This document shows, one piece after another, positions 1 through 7,331 of a DNA stretch of 10,004 nucleotides. The notes below the pieces were generated by a model that saw nothing but the letters and a program-made list of their open reading frames with translations, had not been told where the DNA came from and searched no databases. The DNA comes from Chloroflexota bacterium (GTDB lineage Bacteria; Chloroflexota; Limnocylindria; Limnocylindrales; CSP1-4). The position numbers were made by a program, and so were the translations under genes. Positions within the stretch are counted from its first letter, which is position 1; each line of letters opens with the position of its first letter. Location: positions 11,820-21,823 of the forward strand of contig PMJT01000016.1 of assembly GCA_003158495.1 (NCBI GenBank). The letters are read 5' to 3'.

Positions 1-324
1 TGGGGCGAGCAGGCGGCAACCGGCAAGGAGCCGACGGACGTGGCCCGGCACAAGATGACGCTGCCGGTGATCTACGCCTTTGAACATGCGGGGATGGCCG
101 ACCGGCAGCGCCTCGAAGCGGTCTGGCAGACGGACGACCCGGACGAGAAGCAGGTCGCCGAAGCGGTCGCTCTCATCGAGAGCCTCGGCGGCCGCGACTA
201 CACCCGCGACCAGGCCCGCGACTACCGAGACAAGGCCCTCGCCGAACTCGACGCGGCCGGCGTTGTAGACGCCGGAGCCCTCGAATCGCTCCGTGGCATC
301 ATCGTCGGCGTCATCAGGGCCTGA
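1..324 (+). CDS. Polyprenyl diphosphate synthase, C-terminal part (5' partial)
   Basis: The reading frame is open from the first base and ends with TGA at 322-324, giving 107 visible residues; the start lies outside the window. The visible part begins W-G-E-Q-A-A-T-G-K-E-P-T-D and continues R-H-K-M-T-L-P-V-I-Y-A. This matches the T-G-K-x-x-x-D-x-x-x-x-K-x-T-L-P-V-I block that follows the second Asp-rich motif in trans-isoprenyl diphosphate synthases (GGPP or longer-chain synthases). These enzymes condense isopentenyl diphosphate onto allylic diphosphates in the cytoplasm. The rest is the helical C-terminus with a Y-R-D-K-A-L-A-E-L segment, typical of the family. Both Asp-rich motifs are outside the window, so catalytic competence and chain length cannot be judged. 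The gene converges on the sugar cluster and is probably unrelated to it. Confidence 0.85.
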   Translation, partial: WGEQAATGKEPTDVARHKMTLPVIYAFEHAGMADRQRLEAVWQTDDPDEKQVAEAVALIESLGGRDYTRDQARDYRDKALAELDAAGVVDAGALESLRGIIVGVIRA

Positions 325-375
325 GCGTCAACGGTAGGCCGCTCTCACCGAGTCGCGCGCAGCGCACCGCCCGGC
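325..375. other. Convergent intergenic spacer without a clear terminator
   Basis: Only 51 bases separate the stop codons of the plus-strand polyprenyl synthase and the minus-strand GH31 gene. The best hairpin I see is a 5-bp stem, GAGCG at 323-327 with CGCTC at 340-344. Neither strand has a T-run after it. No convincing intrinsic terminator is visible, so termination may be Rho-dependent or occur inside the neighbouring genes. Confidence 0.5.
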
Positions 376-2697
376 TCAGCCCTGCAGCGTCACCACCACC
401 GTAGCCTGCGCCGATTCGGGCACCACGAGGCAGCCTTCGGCCGTCGACTCGAGCCTCCCGCCGGTGGCCGAGACGCCGGTCTCGCCGACGAGCAGCAGCC
501 GCCACTTCGAAGCCACCGACCCGGGGACCACCTCGATCTGCGCTCCGTCGCGGCTGAGCGTGAAAGCTGAGCCCGGCTTCCCGTCCAGGGCCGGTATCGC
601 CACCTTCAGCAGCGCACCGTCCTCGATCCGGTAGGCCCGCAGCGTTACGTCCGCCGGGAAGTCGTAGTCGGCGCGCGCCTCGGACGCGCCTGCCGGGATC
701 ACTGAATTCGGGCGCACAAGAAGCGGAAGGCTGGAATACGGGTGGCGTTCCTCGCGCCAACCCGGCCCTTCGACGATCTCGCCATTCAGGAAGTTCGTCC
801 ACGTCCCGGCCGGGACGTAGTAGGAGACCTTGCCGTCTTCCGTGAACACGGGGGCCACGAGGAGTCGTTCTCCGAGCATGTACTGGCGGTCGAGATGGGC
901 GCACCCCGGGTCATCCGCGAACTCGAGGCACATCGCCCGCATGGTCGGAATGCCCCGCTCGTGGGACTCGATGGCGGCCTGATACAGGTACGGCATCAGG
1001 CGGATCTTGAGCTTCGTGAACGAGCGCATGACGTCCACTGCCTCGTCGTCGAAGAGCCACGGCACGCGATACGACTCGTTGGCGTGGAGCCGGCTGTGTG
1101 ACGAGAGCAACCCGAACGCGATCCACCGCTTGAACACGGCCGCCGATGGCGTGCCTTCGAACCCGCCGATGTCGTGGCTCCAGAAGCCGAAACCCGAGAG
1201 GCCCAGGGACAGCCCGCCCCTCAAGCTTTCGGCCATCGATTCGAAGGTCGACGTGCAATCGCCGCCCCAGTGGACCGGGAACTGCTGCGTTCCGGCGGTG
1301 GCCGAGCGTGCGAAGACGACGGCCTGGCCCTTGCCGCGTCGTGCCTCCAGCAGCTCGAAGACCGTCTGGTTGTACAGGTACGCGTAGTAGTTGTGCATCC
1401 GCTCGGGATCGGAACCGTCGAAATAGACGACGTCGGTCGGAACGCGCTCGCCGAAGTCTGTCTTGAAGCAGTCGACGCCCATGTCCAGCAAAGCGTCGAG
1501 CTTGGACGCGTACCAGCGCCGGGCCTCGGGATTGGTGAAGTCGACGAGGCCCATCCCCGGTTGCCAGCGGTCCCACTGCCAGACGTCGCCGTTTGGTCGC
1601 TTCAGCAGGTAGCCGCCCGCGCGCCCCTCCTCGAAGAGCGGCGAACGCTGGGCGATATACGGATTGATCCACAGGCTGACTCGCAGCCCTCTCGCCTTGA
1701 GGCGGGCGAGCATCGCCGGGGGATCCGGAAAGGTTCGCGGATCCCAGGCGAAATCGCACCAGTTGAACTCGCGCATCCAGAAGGAATCGAAATGGAAGAC
1801 GCTGAGCGGCAGGTCGCGTTCCGCCATTCCCCGGATGAAGCTCGTCACCGTAGGTTCGTCATACGACGTAGTGAACGACGTGCTGAGCCACAGCCCAAAA
1901 GACCAGGCCGGCGGCAGCGCGGGCCTGCCGGTCATTGCCGTGTACTTCTCGAGAACCTGTTTGAGGCTCGGGCCGTAGATAACCAGGTACTCCAGCGCCT
2001 GGCCATCGACGCTGAACTGGACCCGTGAAACGGTCTCCGACCCGACTTCGAAGGAAACGAGGCCAGGATGGTTCACGAAGATGCCGTAGCCTCGGTTCGT
2101 CAGGTAGAACGGCACATTCTTGTAGGCCTGCTCGCTGCTCGTGCCGCCGTCTTCATTCCAGATGTCGATCGATTGGCCATTCTTGACGAACGTCCCAAAT
2201 CGTTCGCCCAGCCCGTAGACGTACTCTCCTACGCCCAGGCCGAGCTGGTCGAGCACGTAGTGATGACCGTCGTCCGTTTCGACGATGCCCATGCCCTTGG
2301 GCTCGCTCGAAGTCAGAACCCTGCCTTCGGCTTCAAACTCGAGCCGCCATGGTTCGGCCCGGTTCACGCGGGCGGTCAGCCGGCCCGATGACAGCTCGGC
2401 GGCCCTCTCATCCACAGATACGACTACGGGTCCGCGCGAGGCCCGAATCTCGAATTCCGGTCCTCGTGCAACCCCGCCCTCGAAATGCGAAAGGCGTACC
2501 GCGATGACGTCGGGCATCGGCGAACTCAATCGCAGGGTCACCAGCGGCCCGCCGAGGGTGTGGCCCCGGTGCTCGATCTGCCGGGTCGGCGCATAGATCG
2601 TCAGGCCATCCGCAGACTGGCTGACGTCGTAAGCCTCGGCCGGATGCCACACCGTAACGCCCGACCGCATCCGCCAGTAGCCATCGGAGAACTTCAT
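376..2697 (-). CDS. yicI: GH31 alpha-xylosidase, YicI type (copy A)
   Basis: This 773-residue protein is expected to remove non-reducing-end alpha-linked xylose from xyloglucan oligosaccharides or isoprimeverose in the cytoplasm; no signal peptide is visible. It aligns along its length with E. coli YicI as I recall it. An N-terminal beta-sandwich (about 1-250) is followed by the catalytic barrel (about 260-590) and C-terminal beta domains. The nucleophile is D414 in K-T-D-F-G-E and the acid/base is D480 in H-W-G-G-D-C, each offset by two from YicI D416 and D482. Other pocket residues present are F275, F306, W343, K412, R464 and H538. The residue before F306 is Ser305, where YicI has Cys307. 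The start is ATG at 2697, with AGGTGA at 2708-2713 ten bases upstream. The gene lies 104 bases downstream of its paralogue and is the last gene of the cluster. The alternative, an alpha-glucosidase, is less likely because Phe306 is kept where alpha-glucosidases usually have Asp. Confidence 0.95.
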   Translation of the reverse strand: MKFSDGYWRMRSGVTVWHPAEAYDVSQSADGLTIYAPTRQIEHRGHTLGGPLVTLRLSSPMPDVIAVRLSHFEGGVARGPEFEIRASRGPVVVSVDERAAELSSGRLTARVNRAEPWRLEFEAEGRVLTSSEPKGMGIVETDDGHHYVLDQLGLGVGEYVYGLGERFGTFVKNGQSIDIWNEDGGTSSEQAYKNVPFYLTNRGYGIFVNHPGLVSFEVGSETVSRVQFSVDGQALEYLVIYGPSLKQVLEKYTAMTGRPALPPAWSFGLWLSTSFTTSYDEPTVTSFIRGMAERDLPLSVFHFDSFWMREFNWCDFAWDPRTFPDPPAMLARLKARGLRVSLWINPYIAQRSPLFEEGRAGGYLLKRPNGDVWQWDRWQPGMGLVDFTNPEARRWYASKLDALLDMGVDCFKTDFGERVPTDVVYFDGSDPERMHNYYAYLYNQTVFELLEARRGKGQAVVFARSATAGTQQFPVHWGGDCTSTFESMAESLRGGLSLGLSGFGFWSHDIGGFEGTPSAAVFKRWIAFGLLSSHSRLHANESYRVPWLFDDEAVDVMRSFTKLKIRLMPYLYQAAIESHERGIPTMRAMCLEFADDPGCAHLDRQYMLGERLLVAPVFTEDGKVSYYVPAGTWTNFLNGEIVEGPGWREERHPYSSLPLLVRPNSVIPAGASEARADYDFPADVTLRAYRIEDGALLKVAIPALDGKPGSAFTLSRDGAQIEVVPGSVASKWRLLLVGETGVSATGGRLESTAEGCLVVPESAQATVVVTLQG

Positions 2698-2801
2698 CTG
2701 CTGCCGATCACCTTTCGCAATCGCTCTTCAGCCTGTGGCCGAGACTTCCTGTGGATGGTAGCGAACGCAATCCGGCGCGTGGGCCATGCCAGCAGCGGAC
2801 G
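2698..2801. other. Spacer between the two GH31 genes
   Basis: This 104-base gap holds the ribosome binding site of copy A (AGGTGA on the minus strand at 2708-2713). I see no strong hairpin, T-run or promoter in it, so the two GH31 genes are probably read on one transcript. Confidence 0.5.
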
Positions 2802-5153
2802 TCAAAGCACCATCTCGATCCGATTCGAGTCGGCGGCCGCCGTGACCAGCACGCCTGCCGGGGTGCTCTCGGCCGTGCCTCCGGTCACGCTCTGCACCGA
2901 CCCCGCATTGACCAGCAGAAGCCGCCACGGCTTGCTGCCGCGGATGCGTTCGGCTTGGACCGATCCGGACGAGCGGGTCACAACGAACGCGGAATCGGTC
3001 GCGCCGGTCGAGTCCGGCACGAGGACGCTCACGTCGACACCCTCTACGAGTTCGAAGGCGCGAAGGGTCACACCGTCGGCAAAGTCGTAGTCTGCGCGGT
3101 CGTCCCGCGCCCCCATCGCGACCACTGACCCGGGCCGGACCAGCAGCGGCAGGCCGGAGTAGTCGTAGCTTTCGCGGACCCAGGCCGGCCCCTCCACGAT
3201 GGCGCTCGTAACGAGGTGCGTCCACCTTCCCTCGGGGACGTAGTAGGAGACCCGGCCATCCTCTGTGAAGATCGGCGCTACCAGCAGGCACCCGCCGAGC
3301 ATGTACTGGCGGTCGAGGAAAGCCGAGGTCGGCTCGTTGGGAAATTCCAGGACCATGGCCCGCATCATCGGCACGCCACTTCGTGAAACCTCGACCGCGG
3401 CTCCATAGAGGTACGGCATCAACTGGCACTTGAGACGGGCAAACGTCCTGACGACCTCGACCGACTGGTCGTCCACCAGCCACGGAACCCGGTACGAGTT
3501 GCTGCCATGGAGACGGCTGTGCGAGCTCAGCAGCCCGAACTGGGCCCAGCGCTGGTAGACCGCCGCCGGGGGCGTACCTTGGAAGCCGCCAATGTCATGG
3601 CTCCAGAAACCGAAGCCCGACAGTCCGAGAGACAACCCACCCCGCAGCGTGTCGGCCATGGACGGGAACGTGCTCTCGCAGTCGCCGCCCCAGTGCACCG
3701 GGAAGAGCCAGCTGCATGCCGTCGCGGACCGGGCGAAGACGACCGCTTCTCCCGGGCCCCGGCGCTCGCGGAGCAACTCGAAGACCGTCTGGTTGTACAG
3801 GTACGGATAGAAGTTGTGCATCCGCTCGGGATCCGAGCCGTCGTGCCAGACGACGTCGGTTGGAATGCGCTCGCCAAAGTCCGTCTTGAAGCAATCGACG
3901 CCCTGGTCGAGCAACGGGACAAGCTTGGAACGGTACCAGGCCCGGGCGCCGGGGTTCGTAAAGTCGACGATGCCCATGCCCGGTTGCCACTGGTCCGTCT
4001 GCCAGACGTCGCCGTTTGGGCGCCGGAGGAGGTAGCCGGCGTCGCCCGCCTCGTGGAAGAGCGGCGAGGCCTGGGCCACGTACGGGTTTATCCAGACGCC
4101 GATCCGCACCTGGCGTTCGTGGAGTCGGGCGAGCATGCCGACCGGGTCGGGGAAGGTTCGCTCGTCCCAGTTGAAGTCGACCCACTGGAGATCGCGCATC
4201 CAGAACGAGTCAAAATGGAAAACGCTGAGTGGTATCCCCCGCTCCGACATGCCGTCGACGAATCGCGCAACTGTGGCCTCGTCGTAGTCGGTGGTGAACG
4301 AGGTCGAAAGCCAAAGGCCAAACGACCACGCCGGCGGAAGCGCGGGACGGCCGACCAGGCCGGTGAACCTCTCGAGCACCTCCTTGGGAGTCGGGCCGTA
4401 TATGACGAGGTACTCGAGCGACTGGCCCTCTACTGCGAAGCCGACGCGGTCAACATGCTCCGTTGCGACCTCGAACTCGACCCGGCCGGGATCGTTGACG
4501 AAGACGCCATAGCCGGCGTCGGTGAGGTAGAACGGCACGTTCTTGTAGGCCTGCTCCGAGTCCGTGCCGCCGTCGCGGTTCCAGATTTCGATCGATTGGC
4601 CGTTCTTGATAAACGGACCGAATCTTTCGCCCAGGCCGAAAACGTGCTCGCCGATGCCGAGCGACAGAGCTTCGACCATGAAGTGGCCGCCGCTCTTTCC
4701 CGCGCCGGCAGCCCCGTCCCGGCCGAGCGATTCGACGGCCGCCATGCTCTGACTGCCGCTGCTCGTAAGGGTCCGGCCGTCGGCCGCAAACTCAAGATTC
4801 CACGGCCCAGTCCGGTGAACTCGGGCCGAGAGACGGCCCGACGTCAGGCAGGCTGCCGAGTCGTCAACCTCGACGCTCACGTTCGGGGCCCGACCGTCAT
4901 ACACGGGGAAGAACGGCCCTCTCTCGCGCACACCGGCGTGATGCGTTACACGGACGCGAATCACGTCTACTGTGGGCGACGAAAGCTCGATCGTGAGGGC
5001 GGCCAGATCGTGCATCGCAGCGCGACCATCCGGCACGACTGCGGGCGCAAGGATCGTAAGCGTGTCCTCGGTGGCCGTGACACGGTGGACCGTCGCGGGA
5101 TGAAACGGACGTACGCCGTCACGCAACAGCCAGTATCCGTCTCGGAACTTCAT
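2802..5153 (-). CDS. yicI: GH31 alpha-xylosidase, YicI type (copy B)
   Basis: This 783-residue protein is a paralogue of the downstream GH31 gene and aligns with it end to end. It carries the same catalytic set: nucleophile D425 in K-T-D-F-G-E and acid/base D491 in H-W-G-G-D-C, plus F286, F317, W354, K423 and H549. Ser316 again replaces the Cys307 of E. coli YicI. No signal peptide is visible, so it should act in the cytoplasm on imported xylosylated oligosaccharides. It differs from copy A in three visible places: about ten extra Gly/Ala-rich residues near 145-156; Thr386 in W-Q-T-D-Q-W, where copy A has Trp375 in W-Q-W-D-R-W; and C-S-W-L at 480-483 before F-P-V-H-W-G-G-D, where copy A has G-T-Q-Q. 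The start is ATG at 5153, supported by AGGAG at 5163-5167 nine bases upstream. It follows the permease genes after 151 bases. The two copies may have different leaving-group preferences, which is inference. Confidence 0.95.
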   Translation of the reverse strand: MKFRDGYWLLRDGVRPFHPATVHRVTATEDTLTILAPAVVPDGRAAMHDLAALTIELSSPTVDVIRVRVTHHAGVRERGPFFPVYDGRAPNVSVEVDDSAACLTSGRLSARVHRTGPWNLEFAADGRTLTSSGSQSMAAVESLGRDGAAGAGKSGGHFMVEALSLGIGEHVFGLGERFGPFIKNGQSIEIWNRDGGTDSEQAYKNVPFYLTDAGYGVFVNDPGRVEFEVATEHVDRVGFAVEGQSLEYLVIYGPTPKEVLERFTGLVGRPALPPAWSFGLWLSTSFTTDYDEATVARFVDGMSERGIPLSVFHFDSFWMRDLQWVDFNWDERTFPDPVGMLARLHERQVRIGVWINPYVAQASPLFHEAGDAGYLLRRPNGDVWQTDQWQPGMGIVDFTNPGARAWYRSKLVPLLDQGVDCFKTDFGERIPTDVVWHDGSDPERMHNFYPYLYNQTVFELLRERRGPGEAVVFARSATACSWLFPVHWGGDCESTFPSMADTLRGGLSLGLSGFGFWSHDIGGFQGTPPAAVYQRWAQFGLLSSHSRLHGSNSYRVPWLVDDQSVEVVRTFARLKCQLMPYLYGAAVEVSRSGVPMMRAMVLEFPNEPTSAFLDRQYMLGGCLLVAPIFTEDGRVSYYVPEGRWTHLVTSAIVEGPAWVRESYDYSGLPLLVRPGSVVAMGARDDRADYDFADGVTLRAFELVEGVDVSVLVPDSTGATDSAFVVTRSSGSVQAERIRGSKPWRLLLVNAGSVQSVTGGTAESTPAGVLVTAAADSNRIEMVL

Positions 5154-5201
5154 CGACTCTGGCTCCTAGAACAGGCACCCATAACCCGCTTCCACCTGGC
5201 C

Positions 5202-5232
5202 GCCGTCGACACGGCTCGTGGTCGTCGACGGC
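5202..5232 (-). repeat. 9-bp stem-loop between permease and GH31 genes
   Basis: GCCGTCGAC at 5202-5210 is a perfect inverted repeat of GTCGACGGC at 5224-5232, with a 13-base loop. It lies in the 151-base gap (5154-5304) between the second permease stop and the copy B start. No T-run follows on the minus strand, so it is not a standard intrinsic terminator. It could modestly stabilise or separate mRNA segments, or be chance in GC-rich DNA. The rest of the gap holds only the copy B ribosome binding site. Confidence 0.4.
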
Positions 5233-5304
5233 CCGTCGCCCGCCGTTCGTCGCAGACGCAATCTCGGTCGGAGGACCCCATCGCTTCCGTCCAGTGTCCA
5301 GATC

Positions 5305-6210
5305 CTACCTGTATGACCCGGCCGTGATGCCCCTCGTCAGAGTCCGCTGGAACAGGAGGAAGAACACCACACAGGGCAGAACGCCAAGCAGCGCGGACGC
5401 GGCCACCTGGCTCTCGTTCATCATGTGCTGGCCCTGGGTGACAGCGACCGCGACAGGAACCGTGTACTGCGAATTGGAGACCAGGAACACCAGGGGCAGG
5501 TAGAACTCGTTCCAGGTCCAAATGAACGCAAACACCATGAAGACCGCCAGCGAGGGCCGCATCACGGGAGCAACTACCTTCACCAAGAGCTGCACCCTGC
5601 CGCAGCCATCCACTCTCGCGGCATCGAGGATCTCCTTCGGAAACGCCCTCATGACCGACGCCAGGAAGTAGGTTCCAAAGGCGCTCTGGATGACCGTGAA
5701 GATGATGATCACGGACAGCTGGGTGTTGTAGAGGTTCGTCGACTTGGCCATGTAGTAGAGGGGATAGACGATGGCCTCATTCGGCAGGATGTTGGCCAGC
5801 ATGAAGAAGACAAGCAACCAGATGGCCCCCCGCATCCTGCCGATCCCCAGGGCGAAGGCGTTCAGGAGAGAGAGCGTCGTCGCCAGGATCGCAACCGACC
5901 CGCTGATGACCAGGCTGTTCCTCAGCGCTCCTCCAAAGTCCACCGCGTTCCAGAACGTGATCATGTTGTTCAGGGTGGGGTTCTGCGGCCAGGAAAGGGC
6001 GCCGTTGGCGGCCAGGTCCTGCGGATCCTTGACCGCGTTGATGGCGATGATCACGAAAGGCGCGAACATCACGACAAGCAAGGCAAGCAGCCCTAGCAGG
6101 ATGGCGTAGGCCTGAACCCCACGGAAGATGCGCGACCGGATTGGGGTGCGGCGAGGCCGCGGCCGCGCCGCCGGAACCGGCACTTGTGCTGCGACAGGGC
6201 TGCTTTCCAT
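5305..6210 (-). CDS. ABC sugar transporter permease, MalG type
   Basis: This 301-residue inner-membrane protein should form the translocation channel with the upstream permease. After a basic N-terminus (R/P-rich, about 15-30) there are about six hydrophobic segments near 32-57, 100-125, 129-152, 163-185, 217-240 and 270-287. The cytoplasmic EAA loop, which docks the ATPase, is at about 193-219 (E-I-L-D-A-A-R-V-D-G ... V-M-R-P). The C-terminus G-I-T-A-G-S-Y-R matches MalG-type proteins, whose tails often end G-x-T-A-G. Two starts are possible. ATG at 6216 overlaps the upstream stop as ATGA but is only 2 bases from the GAGGAG at 6219-6224. ATG at 6210 has an 8-base spacer, so I chose it; the difference is two residues. 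Translation is probably coupled to the upstream permease. Confidence 0.94.
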   Translation of the reverse strand: MESSPVAAQVPVPAARPRPRRTPIRSRIFRGVQAYAILLGLLALLVVMFAPFVIIAINAVKDPQDLAANGALSWPQNPTLNNMITFWNAVDFGGALRNSLVISGSVAILATTLSLLNAFALGIGRMRGAIWLLVFFMLANILPNEAIVYPLYYMAKSTNLYNTQLSVIIIFTVIQSAFGTYFLASVMRAFPKEILDAARVDGCGRVQLLVKVVAPVMRPSLAVFMVFAFIWTWNEFYLPLVFLVSNSQYTVPVAVAVTQGQHMMNESQVAASALLGVLPCVVFFLLFQRTLTRGITAGSYR

Positions 6211-6224
6211 GCTCATGACTCCTC
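6211..6224 (-). promoter_or_regulatory. Ribosome binding site and coupled stop/start of second permease
   Basis: On the minus strand GAGGAG (6219-6224) lies inside the last codons of the first permease. The first permease stop TGA (6213-6215) overlaps an ATG (6214-6216) as ATGA. A second in-frame ATG at 6208-6210 lies 8 bases from the GAGGAG, a better distance. The arrangement points to translational coupling of the two permease subunits, which are needed in equal amounts. Confidence 0.7.
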
Positions 6225-7115
6225 GGCCAGGTCTCGCCTGGCCTGGAAGTTGATGAAGACCACCGCCACGGCCACCACGACGACCGTAACGATGGTCGCC
6301 ACCGCGGAGCCGAGCCCCACTTGAGACTTCTGGAAGAAGTTCAAGTACGTGTAGTAGGACGGGACATAAGTTGCCGTGCCAGGTCCGCCCCTGGTGAGCA
6401 CGAACACCTGGGCGAAGACCTTGAACGTGGCGATCGTCGTCATGAGGACGACGACGAATATCTCCGGCCTGATCTGGTGAACGGTCACGTGGATGAAGGT
6501 CTGCCAGCCGGAGGCCCCATCGAGCGCAGCCGCCTCGGTGATGGTCTGATCCATCCTCTGAAGGGCCGTGAAGAAGATCACCAGCGGAAAACCTATCTGG
6601 AACCAGATCATCATCGCCATGACCGAGAAGAGGGCGATGTCTGGATTTCCCAGCCAGTTCTGCGCGAGAACGCCGAGACCGGCCGATTGGAGCAGAGAGT
6701 TCAGGGCGCCGTCCGGCGTGAGAATCCAGCCCCATACGACGCCGGCGACGGCTACCGGCATCACCTGCGGGAGGTAGAAGCCGGCACGGAAGAAGCTTGC
6801 GGTTCTAGAACCAAACCTGCGTGCGACGAACGAATACAGCAGTCCGGCGAGGAGCAAGCCTAGGACGGTCGGAACGACGACCATGGCCAGCAGCAAGATC
6901 ATCGTGTTCTGGAACGACGCCACGAAATAGGGATCGCTCAGCAGCGTGATGTAGTTGTCTAGGCCGACCCATTTCGGAACCTGGACGCCGTTCCATTTCG
7001 TGAAGCTGACGGCGATCGTCGCCATGAACGGAATGACGATTACAACCAGGAACGCGAGGAGGCCCGGCAGCAAGAAGATCGCGTAGCTGCCTTCCCGGGA
7101 GGACCGCCGACTCAA
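6213..7115 (-). CDS. ABC sugar transporter permease, MalF type
   Basis: This 300-residue inner-membrane protein is the partner channel subunit of a carbohydrate ABC importer (CUT1 type). Hydrophobic segments are visible near 11-34, 70-94, 106-130, 160-183, 217-238 and 267-290. The EAA loop runs from E194-A-A-A-L-D-G to I215-R-P. Within it V-H-Q-I-R-P stands where many homologues have L-P-x-I-x-P, a small departure. The conserved L-T-x-G-G-P-G-T-A-T block before the last membrane segment is at 240-249, as is usual in MalF/UgpA-like proteins. The start is TTG at 7113-7115, chosen because AAAGGAG lies 7 bases upstream and the hydrophobic segment follows at once; the nearest upstream ATG (7130-7132) is out of frame. 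Its stop overlaps the next gene. The substrate cannot be read from the permease. Confidence 0.94.
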   Translation of the reverse strand: MSRRSSREGSYAIFLLPGLLAFLVVIVIPFMATIAVSFTKWNGVQVPKWVGLDNYITLLSDPYFVASFQNTMILLLAMVVVPTVLGLLLAGLLYSFVARRFGSRTASFFRAGFYLPQVMPVAVAGVVWGWILTPDGALNSLLQSAGLGVLAQNWLGNPDIALFSVMAMMIWFQIGFPLVIFFTALQRMDQTITEAAALDGASGWQTFIHVTVHQIRPEIFVVVLMTTIATFKVFAQVFVLTRGGPGTATYVPSYYTYLNFFQKSQVGLGSAVATIVTVVVVAVAVVFINFQARRDLAEES

Positions 7116-7132
7116 CCCGCTACTCCTTTCAT
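7116..7132 (-). promoter_or_regulatory. Ribosome binding site deciding the TTG start, with overlapping mini-ORF
   Basis: AAAGGAG at 7123-7129 stands 7 bases before the TTG start of the first permease. A six-codon ORF (ATG at 7130-7132, reading M-K-G-V-A-G) runs through this site and ends with a TGA that shares bases with the TTG start (TTGA). The mini-ORF has no ribosome binding site that I can see and may be chance. Confidence 0.6.
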
Positions 7133-7202
7133 TCCTACAGATGTGTCCAATTCATCCGGCATCGGGCCCGTGATCCCGAAGCTCGGCCCTCGGCGTACAA
7201 GT

Positions 7203-7215
7203 CCGGCACGGCCGG
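7203..7215 (-). repeat. Small 5-bp hairpin in the gap before the permeases
   Basis: CCGGC and GCCGG flank the three bases ACG. The stem is short but GC-only, and lies in the same 216-base leader as the larger stem-loop at 7257-7307. Alone it would carry little weight. Confidence 0.3.
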
Positions 7216-7256
7216 CTCCGAGCGCCCACAAGACGGAGACCCACTATTCCGAGTTC

Positions 7257-7307
7257 GGTGAGCGCCGCCGAGACCGTTCCGAGCGATCCGATTCGGCGGC
7301 GCTCACC
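7257..7307 (-). repeat. Strong 15-bp stem-loop between binding-protein and permease genes
   Basis: GGTGAGCGCCGCCGA at 7257-7271 is a perfect inverted repeat of TCGGCGGCGCTCACC at 7293-7307, with a loop of about 20 bases. It begins 24 bases past the stop codon of the binding-protein gene on the minus strand. No T-run follows the stem on either strand, so a standard intrinsic terminator is unlikely. By analogy with the malE-malF gap of enteric bacteria, it could protect the upstream mRNA from 3' decay or cause partial termination, giving more binding protein than permease. The remaining bases of the 7116-7331 gap hold a smaller hairpin and the permease ribosome binding site; I found no convincing promoter there. 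Confidence 0.7.
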
Positions 7308-7331
7308 AGCTAGAAATGACCTGTACTAGAG

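Noticed and set aside
3507..5327. Long plus-strand open frame (606 codons) opposite GH31 copy B
   Set aside because: It is antisense to a gene with clear catalytic motifs, its translation is rich in Arg, Ala, Val and Asp without recognisable domains, and a similar shadow frame occurs opposite copy A (1174-2028). This is expected from third-position GC bias.
6217..6735. Upstream extension of the second permease frame (to 6735)
   Set aside because: The extra 173 codons lie entirely within the first permease gene, show no permease-like sequence, and the ATG pair at 6208-6216 has a ribosome binding site.
7203..7307. Intrinsic terminator between the binding-protein and permease genes
   Set aside because: The stem at 7257-7307 is strong, but no T-run follows it on either strand; full termination would also leave the permeases without a visible promoter.
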